This document shows, one piece after another, positions 17,701 to 29,667 of a stretch of 64,000 nt of DNA. This DNA comes from Luidia sarsii (taxonomy: Eukaryota > Echinodermata > Asteroidea > Paxillosida > Luidiidae). Within the stretch, counting starts at the first letter, position 1, and the number at the start of each line of letters is the position of its first letter. The stretch spans positions 1,377,764 to 1,441,763 of the forward strand of contig OX465113.1 in NCBI GenBank assembly GCA_949987565.1, given 5' to 3'. A model generated the notes under the pieces. It ran no database searches. It saw only the letters and a list, made by a program, of their open reading frames with translations, and was not told the origin of the DNA. The position numbers and the translations under genes were made by a program.

Positions 17701-18159
17701 TCTATCAGTGGCAACACAGTAACAATAGTATTGGCCACGTTCAGGGATGATAACTATTCCACATATTTATCGGTAGAGCTGATCATTCTGTAGTTACAGA
17801 TTGATTGATCACTGAAAAGTGTGAAAATGGAATTGATCAAGGTTTGGACACGAACTCTTTGCGTTATCAGTGGTTGGTTTTTTTATATTTAATTCATGTT
17901 AGAATGGCCAATCTGTGTACTTTGTTTTATTTTTTATATTATTGGGTTGTTTGTTTTTAGGGGGAAGGGGGAAGGTTTGTGGGGTTTGCAATACTTGTAT
18001 CAACTCCAAGAGTTGAAGTGTTGTCTTCCCAACAAATGCGATATCGATTTGTTATCAGGCTCGGCGCTTAGGATCGGTGATGGAGAGAGACGGGCGCAAC
18101 GATCAGTGACGGGGAGAGGTTCGGGACTGAGATGGGTCAGTAGTCTTTGTCCAGGGGTG

Positions 18160-18284
18160 GAATTTCACAAAGCCTTACGATGCATCGTAACTCGACCTAC
18201 GATGGATAGCCCATCGTACATTGTGATACACCATATTGTTTCTGTGGTGCTCATCGTCTTGCGATTGATCGCTTAGTGAAATCG
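18160..18284 (+). mobile_element. MITE family B, copy 1
   Basis: Begins AATTTCACAAAGCCTTACG and ends GCTTAGTGAAATCG, giving short inverted termini. Internal TACGATGCATCGTA and TACGATGG words are shared with copies at 3890-4025 and 51381-51521. Non-coding. Confidence 0.6.
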
Positions 18285-19524
18285 ACCCCGGGATTGTCAT
18301 CAAATTCTTAAAGCTTGCCTGTTAACATACGGGTACGAATGTGAATTGATTGCTGGGGTTTTTTTTTCATTCAGACTTATTTTAAATGTCAATTTGAAAA
18401 TATCGGCATGAAAATCCAGTTGGCTTCACTGCAATTGCTGGATTTAGAGAGAGGGAGAGAATTACAGGAAATGTATCTATTCCAATGTATTATTTTTTGT
18501 AAAAGAAAAGCTGGTGTTTTTTTTGCTAAGAAATATTTGAGATTAGACGAGCTTCGTATGTTGATAATCTCCGAGTGTGACAAATAATCATGGTTTTTAT
18601 CCAGGCAGACTTTTATATTGTGATTTATAGTATTTGTAGCAGTGACGATTATACCAAAGCCATGGACGTGATTGCTCTTCTGTTATATATAGTGGCCAGG
18701 GCATCAGTTTAAAAGAATTGTTGAAAACTATTTGAAGACCGCAGTGTTTTCGCAACCTTCGAGTGTGCATGAGGGGAAAAAAGTATATAACCGATTATAT
18801 TATTTTGATACCTTTTTTTTAGAGATACTCTTTACTTTACACTTGGTACTTTGTTATTCATCTTGAGATTGGTGAGTCTTTGTGGGTACTTGTATTCTTG
18901 GTATTCTTTGTTTTAAGAATGTTGTAAGACGTCCACTGCACACTGTATGATCCAACCTAGATCTGACTTTCAACCCGTCCGACTCCTGATTAAAGCCCTG
19001 TTCACACTGGACTTTTTTGGGGGGTAACTTGATCATTTTAAGTCCAGGAACTTTTCCTCCCAGGTGACTTCCCCGGCTCGAATGCGTAACTTAACTGACT
19101 AACTTCTGCCCAGTTCAATTGACCAGGTCAGTTGAACTGAGTTGAAAAGTCCAGTGCAGACGCGACGTCTCATGCATTGGTATTTAGTCAGTCGGTGAAG
19201 TTTTACTCATCGTTGCCATTAGGTACCCAAGTGCGGACACTAGTAAGATTTAGCTATTGGTCTCGGTAAAAAAAAAAAAAGTCCAGTGCGAACACGGCTT
19301 CAGTCTCAAAGTTTTGATGTAGGCAATCTGATCAGCTTTTGTGACTTGGGTGTGGGGGGGGGGGGGATAACGACAGTGTCTTCTCACAGTGCAGTTTGTG
19401 AAAAACCTAGCCTGAGATGTGCTTTTCGATGGTCCTAACCAAGAAATGGTTCAGTTGTTTGGCTAGATGCAATGACAATGTGTGCACTTCATCGCTCTGT
19501 GTATTTACTCAGCTAAAATTATTA

Positions 19525-20300
19525 GCTTTTCCGCCGCTTCCAGGGAAGCGGAAAAGCTATATCTTTTGTTAGGCTTTTTCTTAGTCTTCTTCTTCTTCTC
19601 CCCCAAAGCCCATAGACAATGCACAGGGGTTTTGTAAGCACGACTTTGGTCATTGAACAGACTTGGATTTTTTTCAAACGTGGCAAATGCATAAAGCCCA
19701 TGCTGAAATTGATCCTAAACACCTTGATGTCATCATGACGTCATCACGTGACCTTGCTTTGAAGGGGCAAATTTCAAAATCCATTAAAAGCAAAAGTGCA
19801 TGTTCGTTTGGTTTCAACTTTGCACTGTATCTAAGTTGGGAAAAGGTGTATCCAAAAATTGCCATCGATTGACCGTGACGTCATCTCATGAATATTTATG
19901 AGGTCATGAACTTTTCAGATTTTCACATTGAAATGAGCATATTTGGCCAACGGAGCGAGATTTTTTTCATTTTTTCTTTGATATCTATTGGGGACATGGT
20001 TTAGAAACACCTTCCGGAGCCAAAATGTCGTTACGCAATCATGACGTCATCAAAATGTGTGATTTTAAAACACATATAAGGCATTGGCCGATCATCTCGA
20101 AATTTGGTATGTAGTTAGCTATCGTGCTAGACATTCCAAATCTAAAGTTTGGAACCGAAGGACCATTGTTTATATTTTTTATGAATTTTTGAATACCACA
20201 CTCGAGTCCCTTAGGCTTTGTGCACAAAATATGTACATGCGTTTTGGAGTAGGAATGGGGCTATTCTATGACTTGTTACAAACAGAAGCGGAAAAGCTCT
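19525..20300. repeat. Probable repeat element bounded by AAGCGGAAAAGCT
   Basis: The left edge is a palindrome, AGCTTTTCCGCCGCTTCC facing GGAAGCGGAAAAGCT (19525-19558). The word GAAGCGGAAAAGCTC returns at 20285. In between is AT-rich DNA with several TGACGTCAT words (19735, 19880, 20040) and no supported gene. Boundaries and class are uncertain. Confidence 0.4.
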
Positions 20301-20769
20301 ATGCTCTGTTTCACAACAGACATATATTTCTCGTTCAGTATGATCTCAGTTCAATAACTCACCAGACAAGTTCTTGGTAGTGACTGCCAAAATATGCACA
20401 CCATGGTTGGATCATGTAGTGTGCAGAAAGATTGTCTAAGATTCCAGGTTTTTTTTAATTCTCGAATCACAAGTGCCTACGTATTTGTTGATTTTTTTAG
20501 AAAATATGTTCAGTACTTTAGAAGTGCGTGTGGCATCAGTAGCCATGTGTTGTTTTTTGTTTTGACGACGATGGTTTCCCTTAGCAATAGGCTGCTGAAT
20601 CATGTTGGCGGCCATCTTGTTTTTTCTTCCATATGAAGCAGTGTGTGAACCAAAAGGTACATTCGATTATTGTCCCCCTGTGTGGACCCAGATTCCTCTC
20701 GGCTGAAACTGCTTTCACAGAGCCAAGCAGAGCTGACCGTGGGAAGTCCCGTTCTAGACCGAACTTGGC

Positions 20770-22200
20770 CAAACTAAAGGTGATAGTAGACTCAGACAGT
20801 CTGGTACCTTTGCCAAACCAAAGGTGATAGTAGACTCAGACAGTCTGGTACCTTTGCCAAACCAAAGGTGATAGACTCAGACAGTCTGGTACCTTTGCCA
20901 AACTAAAGGTGATAGTAGACTCAGACAGTCTGGTACCTTTGCCAAACCAAAGGTGATAGACTCAGACAGTCTGGTACCTTTGCCAAACCAAAGGTGATAG
21001 TAGACTCAGACAGTCTGGTACCTTTGCCAAACCAAAGTTGATAGACTCAGACAGTCTGGTACCTTTGCCAAACTAAAGGTGATAGTAGACTCAGACAGTC
21101 TGGTACCTTTGCCAAACCAAAGGTGATAGTAGACTCAGACAGTCTGGTACCTTTGCCAAACCAAAGGTGATAGACTCAGACAGTCTGGTACCTTTGCCAA
21201 ACTAAAGGTGATAGTAGACTCAGACAGTCTGGTACCTTTGCCAAACCAAAGGTGATAGACTCAGACAGTCTGGTACCTTTGCCAAACCAAAGGTGATAGA
21301 CTCGGACAGTCTGGTACCTTTGCCAAACCAAAGTTGATAGACTCAGACAGTCTTGTACCTTTGCCAAACCAAAGGTGAAAGTAGACTCAGACAGTCTGGT
21401 ACCTTTGCCAAACCAAAGGTGATATACTCAGACAGTCTGGTACCTTTGCCAAACCAAAGGTGGTAGTAATCTCAGTCTGGTACCTTTGCCAAACCAAAGG
21501 TGAAAGTAGACTCAGACAGTCTGGTACCTTTGCCAAACCAAAGGTGATAGACTCAGACAGTCTGGTACCTTTGCCAAACCAAAGTTGATAGACTCAGACA
21601 GTCTGGTACCTTTGCCAAACCAAAGGTGATAGTAGACTCAGACAGTCTGGAACCTTTGCCAAACCAAAGGTGATAGACTCAGACAGTCTGGTACCTTTGC
21701 CAAACTAAAGGTGATAGTAGACTCAGACAGTCTGGTACCTTTGCCAAACCAAAGGTGATAGACTCAGACAGTCTGGTACCTTTGCCAAACCAAAAGTGAT
21801 AGTAGACTCAGACAGTCTGGTACCTTTGCCAAACCAAAGGTGATAGACTCAGACAGTCTGGTACCTTTGCCAAACCAAAGGTGGTAGTAATCTCAGTCAG
21901 GTACCTTTTCCAAACCAAAGGTGATAGTAATCTCAGTCTGGTACCTTTGCCAAACCAAAGGTGGTAGTAATCTCAGTCTGGTGCCTTTGCCAAACCAAAG
22001 GTGAAAGTAGACTCAGACAGTCTGTTACCTTTGCCAAACCAAAGGTGATAGACTCAGACGGTCTGGTACCTTTGCCAAACCAAAGGTGGTAGTAGTCTCA
22101 GTCTGGTACCTTTGCCAAACCAAAGGTGATAGTAGACTTAGACAATCTGGTACCATTGCCAAACCAAAGGTGATAGTAATCTCAGTCTGGTACCTTTCCC
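20770..22200 (+). repeat. 44/41 bp minisatellite, ~33 copies
   Basis: The unit is GGTGATAG(TAG)ACTCAGACAGTC followed by TGGTACCTTTGCCAAACCAAA. Full units alternate irregularly with ones lacking the TAG triplet, and copies near the 3' end are shorter (GGTAGTAATCTCAGTCTGG). Each unit holds two potential hairpins: AGACT-CAGAC-AGTCT and ACCTTTG-...-CAAAGGT. Open frames through it are repeat artefacts. Confidence 0.95.
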
Positions 22201-22699
22201 AATGAATGGGGTCATTGGAGTGAGGTTGGAGTTTGAGACGGGTAAGAATGCGATTTTTCTTCACAAACTAGATTTGGCCTGACATGCTAGACTAATATTG
22301 AAATACAAAAATAACTGTGGAAGCTGGATTTATAGTGTACATTGAGGTTTTTGTTTTCATCATTTTGCCAAATGAGTACAGGTACTAAGAGCTAAAGGTA
22401 TTTGGGGTATATTTTATTGGATTCATTCATTATTGTGTTCATCTGTTGTTGTATGGGGGAATGTGTATTCACTTTAACCCTTCAGCATTAATAGACTGTG
22501 AGTACTACTCATGCTATGTTTGTTTTAGTTTGTACATTCTGTCTCTTGTTTTGATAAAATATTTCAGAACAAATTATATGCAAGGCTTGTGGGAGTGGTT
22601 TTTTTTTCATTTTGTGGAGGAATTCAGAGTGAGCCAATAAATTATCAAAACGCTTTTAGTCAGAATGAATTCACCATGTGTCCTGCCTGGTCAACTGTC

Positions 22700-25600
22700 T
22701 ACCAAATCTGAAGACATAAATTTTGGGTAAAAAATTGATTTGGCCAATTTTGACACAAAATTGGGTTTTGGCAAGACTATAGCCTTTTTGTCATATTTGG
22801 CCATTTTTGACCCAAAATTTATGTCTTCAGATTGGCTCCAAAATGGCTGAGAAGACTTCTAGGGACCCATAGAACACATTTCTGAAGAAAAATTATCAAA
22901 ATTCCCGGCAGGGAAAAACTTTGTCTTATTTGGTCGGAAAATTGGGTTTTGGCAAGACTATAGCCTTGTTGTCAATTTTGGCCATTTTTGACCCAAAATT
23001 TATGTCTTCCGATATGCTCCAAAATCGCTGAGGAGAATTTTGGGGACCCATAGAACACATTTCTGAAGAAATAAATGCAAAATTCCTGCCAGGGAAAAAC
23101 TTTGTCTTATTTGGTCAGAAAATTGCGTTTTGGCAAGACTATAGCATTGTTGTCTTTTTTGGCCATTTTTGACCCAAAATTTATGTCTTCAGATTGGCTT
23201 CAAAATTGCTGATGAGACTTCTACGGACCCATAGAACACATTTCTGAAGAAATTTCGTGGAAATTCCTGCCAGGGAAAAACTTTGTCTTATTTGGTCATT
23301 GTTGTCATTTTTGGCCATTTTTGACCCAAAATTTATGTCTTCCGATATGCTCCAAAATCGCTGAGAAGACTTCTAGGGACCCATAGAACACATTTCTGAA
23401 GAAATAAATGCAAAATTCCTGCCAGGGAAAAACTTTGTCTTATTTGGTCAGAAAATTGGGTTTTGGCAAGGCTATATATGTCATTTTTGGCCATTTTTGA
23501 CCCAAAATTTATGTCTTCAGATTGGCTTCAAAATTGCTGAGAAGACTTCTAGGGACCCATAGAACACATTTCTGAAGAAATTTCGTGGAAATTCCTGCCA
23601 GGGAAAAACTTTGTCTTATTTGGTCAGAAAATTGGGTTTTGGCAAGGCTATAGCCTTGTTGTCATTTTTGGCCATTTTTGACCCAAAATTTATGTCTTCA
23701 GATTGGCTTCAAAATTGCTGAGGAGACTTCTAGGGACCCATAGAACACATTTCTGAAGAAATTTGGTCGAAATTCCTGCTAGGGAAAAACTTTGTCTTAT
23801 TTGGTCGGAAAATTGGGTTTTGGCAAGGCTATAGCCTTGTTGTCAATTTTGGCCATTTTTGACCCAAAATTTATGTCTTCAGATTGGCTTCAAAATTGCT
23901 GAGGAGACTTCTAGGGACCCATAGAACACATTTCTGAAGAAATTTGGTCGAAATTCCTGCCAGGGAAAAACTTTGTCTTATTTGGTCAGAAAATTGCGTT
24001 TTGGCAAGACTATAGCCTTGCATATTTGGCCATTTTTGACCCAAATTTATGTCTTCAGATTGGCTTCAAAATTGCTGAGAAGACTTCTAGGGACCCATAG
24101 AACACATTTCTGAAGAAATTTCGTGGAAATTCCTGCCAGGGAAAAACTTTGTCTTATTTGGTCAGGAAATTGCGTTTTGGCAAGACTATAGCCTTGTTGT
24201 CATTTTTGGCCATTTTTGACCCAAAATTTATGTCTTCCTATATGCTCCAAAATCGCTGAGAAGACTTCTAGGGACCCATAGAACACATTTCTGAAGAAAT
24301 AAATGCAAAATTCCTGCCAGGGAAAAACTTTGTCTTATTTGGTCAGAAAATTGGGTTTTGGCAAGACTATAGCCTTGTTGTCATTTTTGGCCATTTTTGA
24401 CCCAAAATTTATGTCTTCCGATATGCTCCAAAATCGCTGAGAAGACTTCTAGGGACCCGTAGAACACATTTCTGAAGAAATAAATGCAAAATTCCTGCCA
24501 GGGAAAAACTTTGTCTTATTTGGTCAGAAAATTGGGTTTTGGCAAGGCTATAGCCTTGTTGTCATTTTTGGCCATTTTTGACCCAAAATTTATGTCTTCA
24601 GATTGGCTTCAAAATTGCTGAGGACACTTCTAGGGACCCATAGAACACATTTCTGAAGAAATAAATGCAAAATTCCTGCCAGGGAAAAACTTTGTCTTAT
24701 TTGGTCAGAAAATTGGGTTTTGGCAAGACTATAGCCTTGCATATTTGGCCATTTTTGACCCAAAATTTATGTCTTCAGATTGGCTTCAAAATTGCTGAGA
24801 AGACTTCTAGGGACCCATAGAACACATTTCTGAAGAAATTTCGTGGAAATTCCTGCCAGGGAAAAACTTTGTCTTATTTGGTCAGGAAATTGCGTTTTGG
24901 CAAGACTATAGCCTTGTTGTCATTTTTGGCCATTTTTGACCCAAAATTTATGTCTTCCGATATGCTCCAAAATCGCTGAGAAGACTTCTAGGGACCCGTA
25001 GAACACATTTCTGAAGAAATAAATGCAAAATTCCTGCCAGGGAAAAACTTTGTCTTATTTGGTCAGAAAATTGGGTTTTGGCAAGGCTATATATAGCCTT
25101 GTTGTCATTTTTGGCCATTTTTGACCCAAAATTTATGTCTTCAGATTGGCTTCAAAATTGCTGAGCAGACTTCTAGGGACCCATAGAACACATTTCTGAA
25201 GAAATTTGGTCGAAATTCCTGCTAGGGAAAAACTTTGTCTTATTTGGTCGGAAAATTGGGTTTTGGCAAGGCTATAATATAGCCTTGTTGTCAATTTTGG
25301 CCATTTTTGACCCAAAATTTATGTCTTCAGATTGGCTTCAAAATTGCTGATGAGACTTCTACGGACCCATAGAACACATTTCTGAAGAAATTTCGTGGAA
25401 ATTCCTGCCAGGGAAAAACTTTGTCTTATTTGGTCAGGAAATTGCGTTTTGGCAAGACTATAGCCTTGTTGTCATTTTTGGCCATTTTTGACCCAAAATT
25501 TATGTCTTCCGATATGCTCCAAAATCGCTGAGAAGACTTCTAGGGACCCATAGAACACATTTCTGAAGAAATAAATGCAAAATTCCTGCCAGGGAAAAAC

Positions 25601-27898
25601 TTTGTCTTATTTGGTCAGAAAATTGGTGTTTTGGCAAGGCTATAGCCTTGTTGTCATTTTTGGCCATTTTTGACCCAAAATTTATGTCTCCAGATTGGCT
25701 TCAAAATTGCTGAGGACACTTCTAGGGACCCATAGAACACATTTCTGAAGAAATAAATGCAAAATTCCTGCCAGGGAAAAACTTTGTCTTATTTGGTCAG
25801 AAAATTGCGTTTTGGCAAGACTATAGCCTTGCATATTTGGCCATTTTTGACCCAAAATTTATGTCTTCAGATTGGCTTCAAAATTGCTGAGAAGACTTCT
25901 AGGGACCCATAGAACACATTTCTGAAGAAATTTCGTGGAAATTCCTGCTAGGGAAAAACTTTGTCTAATTTGGTCAGAAAATTGGGTTTTGGCAAGGCTA
26001 TAGCCTTGTTGTCAATTTTGGCTATTGTTGACCCAAAATTTATGTCTTCAGATTGGCTTCAAAATTGCTGAGGAGACTTCTACGGACCCATAGAACACAT
26101 TTCTGAAGAAATTTGGTCGAAATTCCTGCCAGGGAAAAACTTTGTCTTATTTGGTCAGAAAATTGCGTTTTGGCAAGACTATAGCCTTGCATATTTGGCC
26201 ATTTTTGACCCAAATTTATGTCTTCAGATTGGCTTCAAAATTGCTGAGAAGACTTCTAGGGACCCATAGAACACATTTCTGAAGAAATTTCGTGGAAATT
26301 CCTGCCAGGGAAAAACTTTGTCTTATTTGGTCAGGAAATTGCGTTTTGGCAAGACTATAGCCTTGTTGTCATTTTTGGCCATTTTTGACCCAAAATTTAT
26401 GTCTTCCTATATGCTCCAAAATCGCTGAGAAGACTTCTAGGGACCCATAGAACACATTTCTGAAGAAATAAATGCAAAATTCCTGCCAGGGAAAAACTTT
26501 GTCTTATTTGGTCAGAAAATTGGGTTTTGGCAAGACTATAGCCTTGTTGTCATTTTTGGCCATTTTTGACCCAAAATTTATGTCTTCCGATATGCTCCAA
26601 AATCGCTGAGAAGACTTCTAGGGACCCGTAGAACACATTTCTGAAGAAATAAATGCAAAATTCCTGCCAGGGAAAAACTTTGTCTTATTTGGTCAGAAAA
26701 TTGGGTTTTGGCAAGGCTATAGCCTTGTTGTCATTTTTGGCCATTTTTGACCCAAAATTTATGTCTTCCTATATGCTCCAAAATCGCTGAGAAGACTTCT
26801 AGGGACCCATAGAACACATTTCTGAAGAAATAAATGCAAAATTCCTGCCAGGGAAAAACTTTGTCTTATTTGGTCAGAAAATTGGGTTTTGGCAAGACTA
26901 TAGCCTTGTTGTCATTTTTGGCCATTTTTGACCCAAAATTTATGTCTTCCGATATGCTCCAAAATCGCTGAGAAGACTTCTAGGGACCCGTAGAACACAT
27001 TTCTGAAGAAATAAATGCAAAATTCCTGCCAGGGAAAAACTTTGTCTTATTTGGTCAGAAAATTGGGTTTTGGCCATTTTTGACCCAAAATTTATGTCTT
27101 CCGATATGCTCCAAAATCGCTGAGAAGACTTCTAGGGACCCGTAGAACACATTTCTGAAGAAATAAATGCAAAATTCCTGCCAGGGAAAAACTTTGTCTT
27201 ATTTGGTCAGAAAATTGGGTTTTGGCAAGGCTATAGCCTTGTTGTCATTTTTGGCCATTTTTGACCCAAAATTTATGTCTTCAGATTGGCTTCAAAATTG
27301 CTGAGCAGACTTCTATTGACCCATAGAACACATTTCTGAAGAAATTTGGTCGAAATTCCTGCTAGTGAAAAACTTTGTCTTATTTGGTCGGAAAATTGGG
27401 TTTTGGCAAATCTATAGCCTTGTTGTCATTTTTGGCCATTTTTGACCCAAAATTTATGTCTTCCGATATGCTCCAAAATCGCTGAGAAGACTTCTAGGGA
27501 CCCATAGAACACATTTCTGAAGAAATAAATGCAAAATTCCTGCCAGGGAAAAACTTTGTCTTATTTGGTCAGAAAATTGGGTTTTGGCAAGGCTATAGCC
27601 TTGTTGTCATTTTTGGCCATTTTTGACCCAAAATTTATGTCTTCAGATTGGCTTCAAAATTGCTGAGGAGACTTCTAGGGACCCATAGAACACATTTCTG
27701 AAGAAATTTCGTGGAAATTCCTGCCAGGGAAAAACTTTGTCTTATTTGGTCGGAAAATGCGTTTTAGCAAGGCTATAGCCTTGTTGTCATATTTGGCCAT
27801 TTTTGACCAAAAAATTATGTTTGCAGATTGGCTCCAAAATCGCTGAGAAGACTTCTAGGGACCCATAGAACACATTTCTGAAGAAATCACATCAAATT
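22700..27898 (+). repeat. ~181 bp satellite array, block 1 (~28 monomers)
   Basis: The head-to-tail monomer includes AAAACTTTGTCTTATTTGG, GGGTTTTGGCAAGGCTATAG, TTTTTGACCCAAAATTTATG and GACCCATAGAACACATTTC. Two subtypes interleave: type A (CAGATTGGCTTCAAAATTGC with GAAATTTCGTGG or GAAATTTGGTCG) and type B (CGATATGCTCCAAAATCGC with GAAATAAATGC). Shared deletions recur about 2168 bp apart, indicating multi-monomer duplication. The array starts with an inverted partial monomer (22709-22755) and ends in a distinct edge variant, GAAATCACATCAAATT. Confidence 0.97.
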
Positions 27899-27959
27899 AC
27901 CAAGTACAAACCCAACCTATAAGTAGGCCCTATCTGAAATTTCGACCAAAAGTCAACTG

Positions 27960-28800
27960 GTGGGCATGGCGTGTCGTGGGTGTCCCAGGGTCTGTAAATT
28001 CAAGGTGGCAGGTTCGATTCCCAGGGATGTAACGTAACATTATTTTTTCTTCTTCAAATTGCCAAGTACAAACCCAACCTATAAGTATCTGAAATTTCGA
28101 CCAAAAATTAACTGGTGCGCATGGCGTGTCGTGGGTGTCCCAGGATCTGTAACTTCATGGTTGCAGGTTCGATCCCCAGGGATGTAACGTAACATTTTTT
28201 CTTCTTCAAATTACAAAGTACAAACCCAACCTATAAGTATCTGAAATTTCGACCAAAAGTCAACTGGTGCGAATGGCGTGTCGTGGGTGTCCCAGGGTCT
28301 GTTACCTCAAGGTTGCAGGTTCGATCCCCGGCCGGGGATGTAAGGTAACATTTTTCTTCTTTAAATTACCAAGTACAAACCCAACCTATAAGTATCTGAA
28401 ATTTCGACCAAAAGTCAACCGGTGCGCATGGCGTGTCGTGGGTGTCCCAGGGTCTGTAACCTCAAGGTTGCAGGTTCGATCCCCAAGGATGCAACAGTTA
28501 CATTTTTCTTCTTCAAATTACCAAGTACAAACCCAACCTATAAGTATCTGAAATTTCGACCAAAAGTCAACTGGTGCGCATAGCGTGGCGTGGGTGTCCC
28601 AGGGTCTGTAACCTCAAGGTTGCAGGTTCGATCCCCGGGGATGTCGAGTATTTAATTTAATGTTTTTTAATTATATTAAGGTAACCGAAGGTTTAAATAG
28701 ATTGGTTTTTTAGGGGTGGGTGGGGGGGACTCATGAGGCTAGAGGTTCAGTGGCTCGACTGGGAACCTCAAGGCCGAGGGTTCGATCCAGGGTGGATGCA
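27960..28800 (+). repeat. Tandem array of tRNA-like (Pol III-type) units, ~154 bp
   Basis: Five units carry GGCGTGTCGTGGGTGTCCC (A-box region) and GCAGGTTCGATCCCC (B box). B boxes start at 28011, 28166, 28318, 28473 and 28625, spaced 155, 152, 155, 152. A sixth, divergent unit has GGGTTCGATCC at 28779, 154 bp further on. The linker AAATTACCAAGTACAAACCC and CTATAAGTATCTG is repeated in the first five. The B boxes match the Pol III consensus GGTTCRANYCC. Whether any unit is transcribed is unknown; it looks like a SINE or tRNA-like sequence amplified in tandem. Confidence 0.85.
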
Positions 28801-29345
28801 CCCGGCCTCCCCTCAATCCCCGGCCACCCCACAATCCCCGGCCTCCCCACAATCCCCGGCCTCCCCACAATCCCCGGCCACCCCACAATCCCCGGCCACC
28901 CCACAAACCCCAACCACCCCACAAACCCCAACCTCCCCACAAACCCCAACCTCCCCACAAACCCCAACCACCCCACAAACCCCAACCACCCCACAAACCC
29001 CAACCTCCCCACAAACCCCAACCACCCCACAAACCCCAACCACCCCACAAACCCCAACCTCCCCACAAACCCCAACCTCCCCACAAACCCCAACCTCCCC
29101 ACAAACCCCAACCTCCCCACAAACCCCAACCTCCCCACAAACCCCAACCTCCCCACAAACCCCAACCACCCCACAAACCCCAACCACCCCACAAACCCCA
29201 ACCTCCCCACAAACCCCAACCTCCCCACAAACCCCAACCTCCCCACAAACCCCAACCACCCCACAAACCCCAACCTCCCCACAAACCCCAACCTCCCCAC
29301 AAACCCCAACCTCCCCACAAACCCCAACCTCCCCACAATCACCAA
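28801..29345 (+). repeat. 18 bp C-rich minisatellite
   Basis: About 30 units of CCCCACAAACCCCAACCT follow five or six units of CCCCACAATCCCCGGCCT. It starts directly after the sixth tRNA-like unit. The minus strand has regularly spaced G4 runs. Long open frames exist on both strands only because 18 is divisible by three; they are not genes. Confidence 0.95.
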
Positions 29346-29557
29346 CCTGTCGCACCCCCTCTACCCCACTAGATAAAATAAAATGGAATTTTACCCTTTT
29401 TAAGACAGGTTTAGATGTCGAAAAAAAAGTTAAAAGCCATTATTTATTTAATTTGAAACTCGAACAAGGACCCTGACATCGCCAGGACTCGAACTCGGGT
29501 CACCAAGTTAGAAGTTAGGGAGTGTATCCGCTGGGCCAGAAAGGGGGGATAACCGAC

Positions 29558-29667
29558 TACCTGCGGGGGGAAAGAAAGGGGGAAGAAGGGGGGAAGAGAA
29601 GGGGGGGAGGAGAAGGGGGAGGAGAAGGGGGGGAAGGGGGGGGGAGAAGGAAAGGGGAAAAGGGAAG
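29558..29667 (+). repeat. Polypurine G/A tract
   Basis: About 110 almost pure purines, with runs of 4-8 G separated by AAG, GAA or GAGAA. Capable in principle of triplex or quadruplex structure. Confidence 0.85.

Noticed and set aside
20770..22200. CRISPR-like array
   Set aside because: There are no unique spacers, the genome is eukaryotic and units are contiguous.
28733..29476. Long open frames on both strands (up to 247 codons)
   Set aside because: They are produced by an 18 bp minisatellite whose period is a multiple of three; no splice sites or domain.
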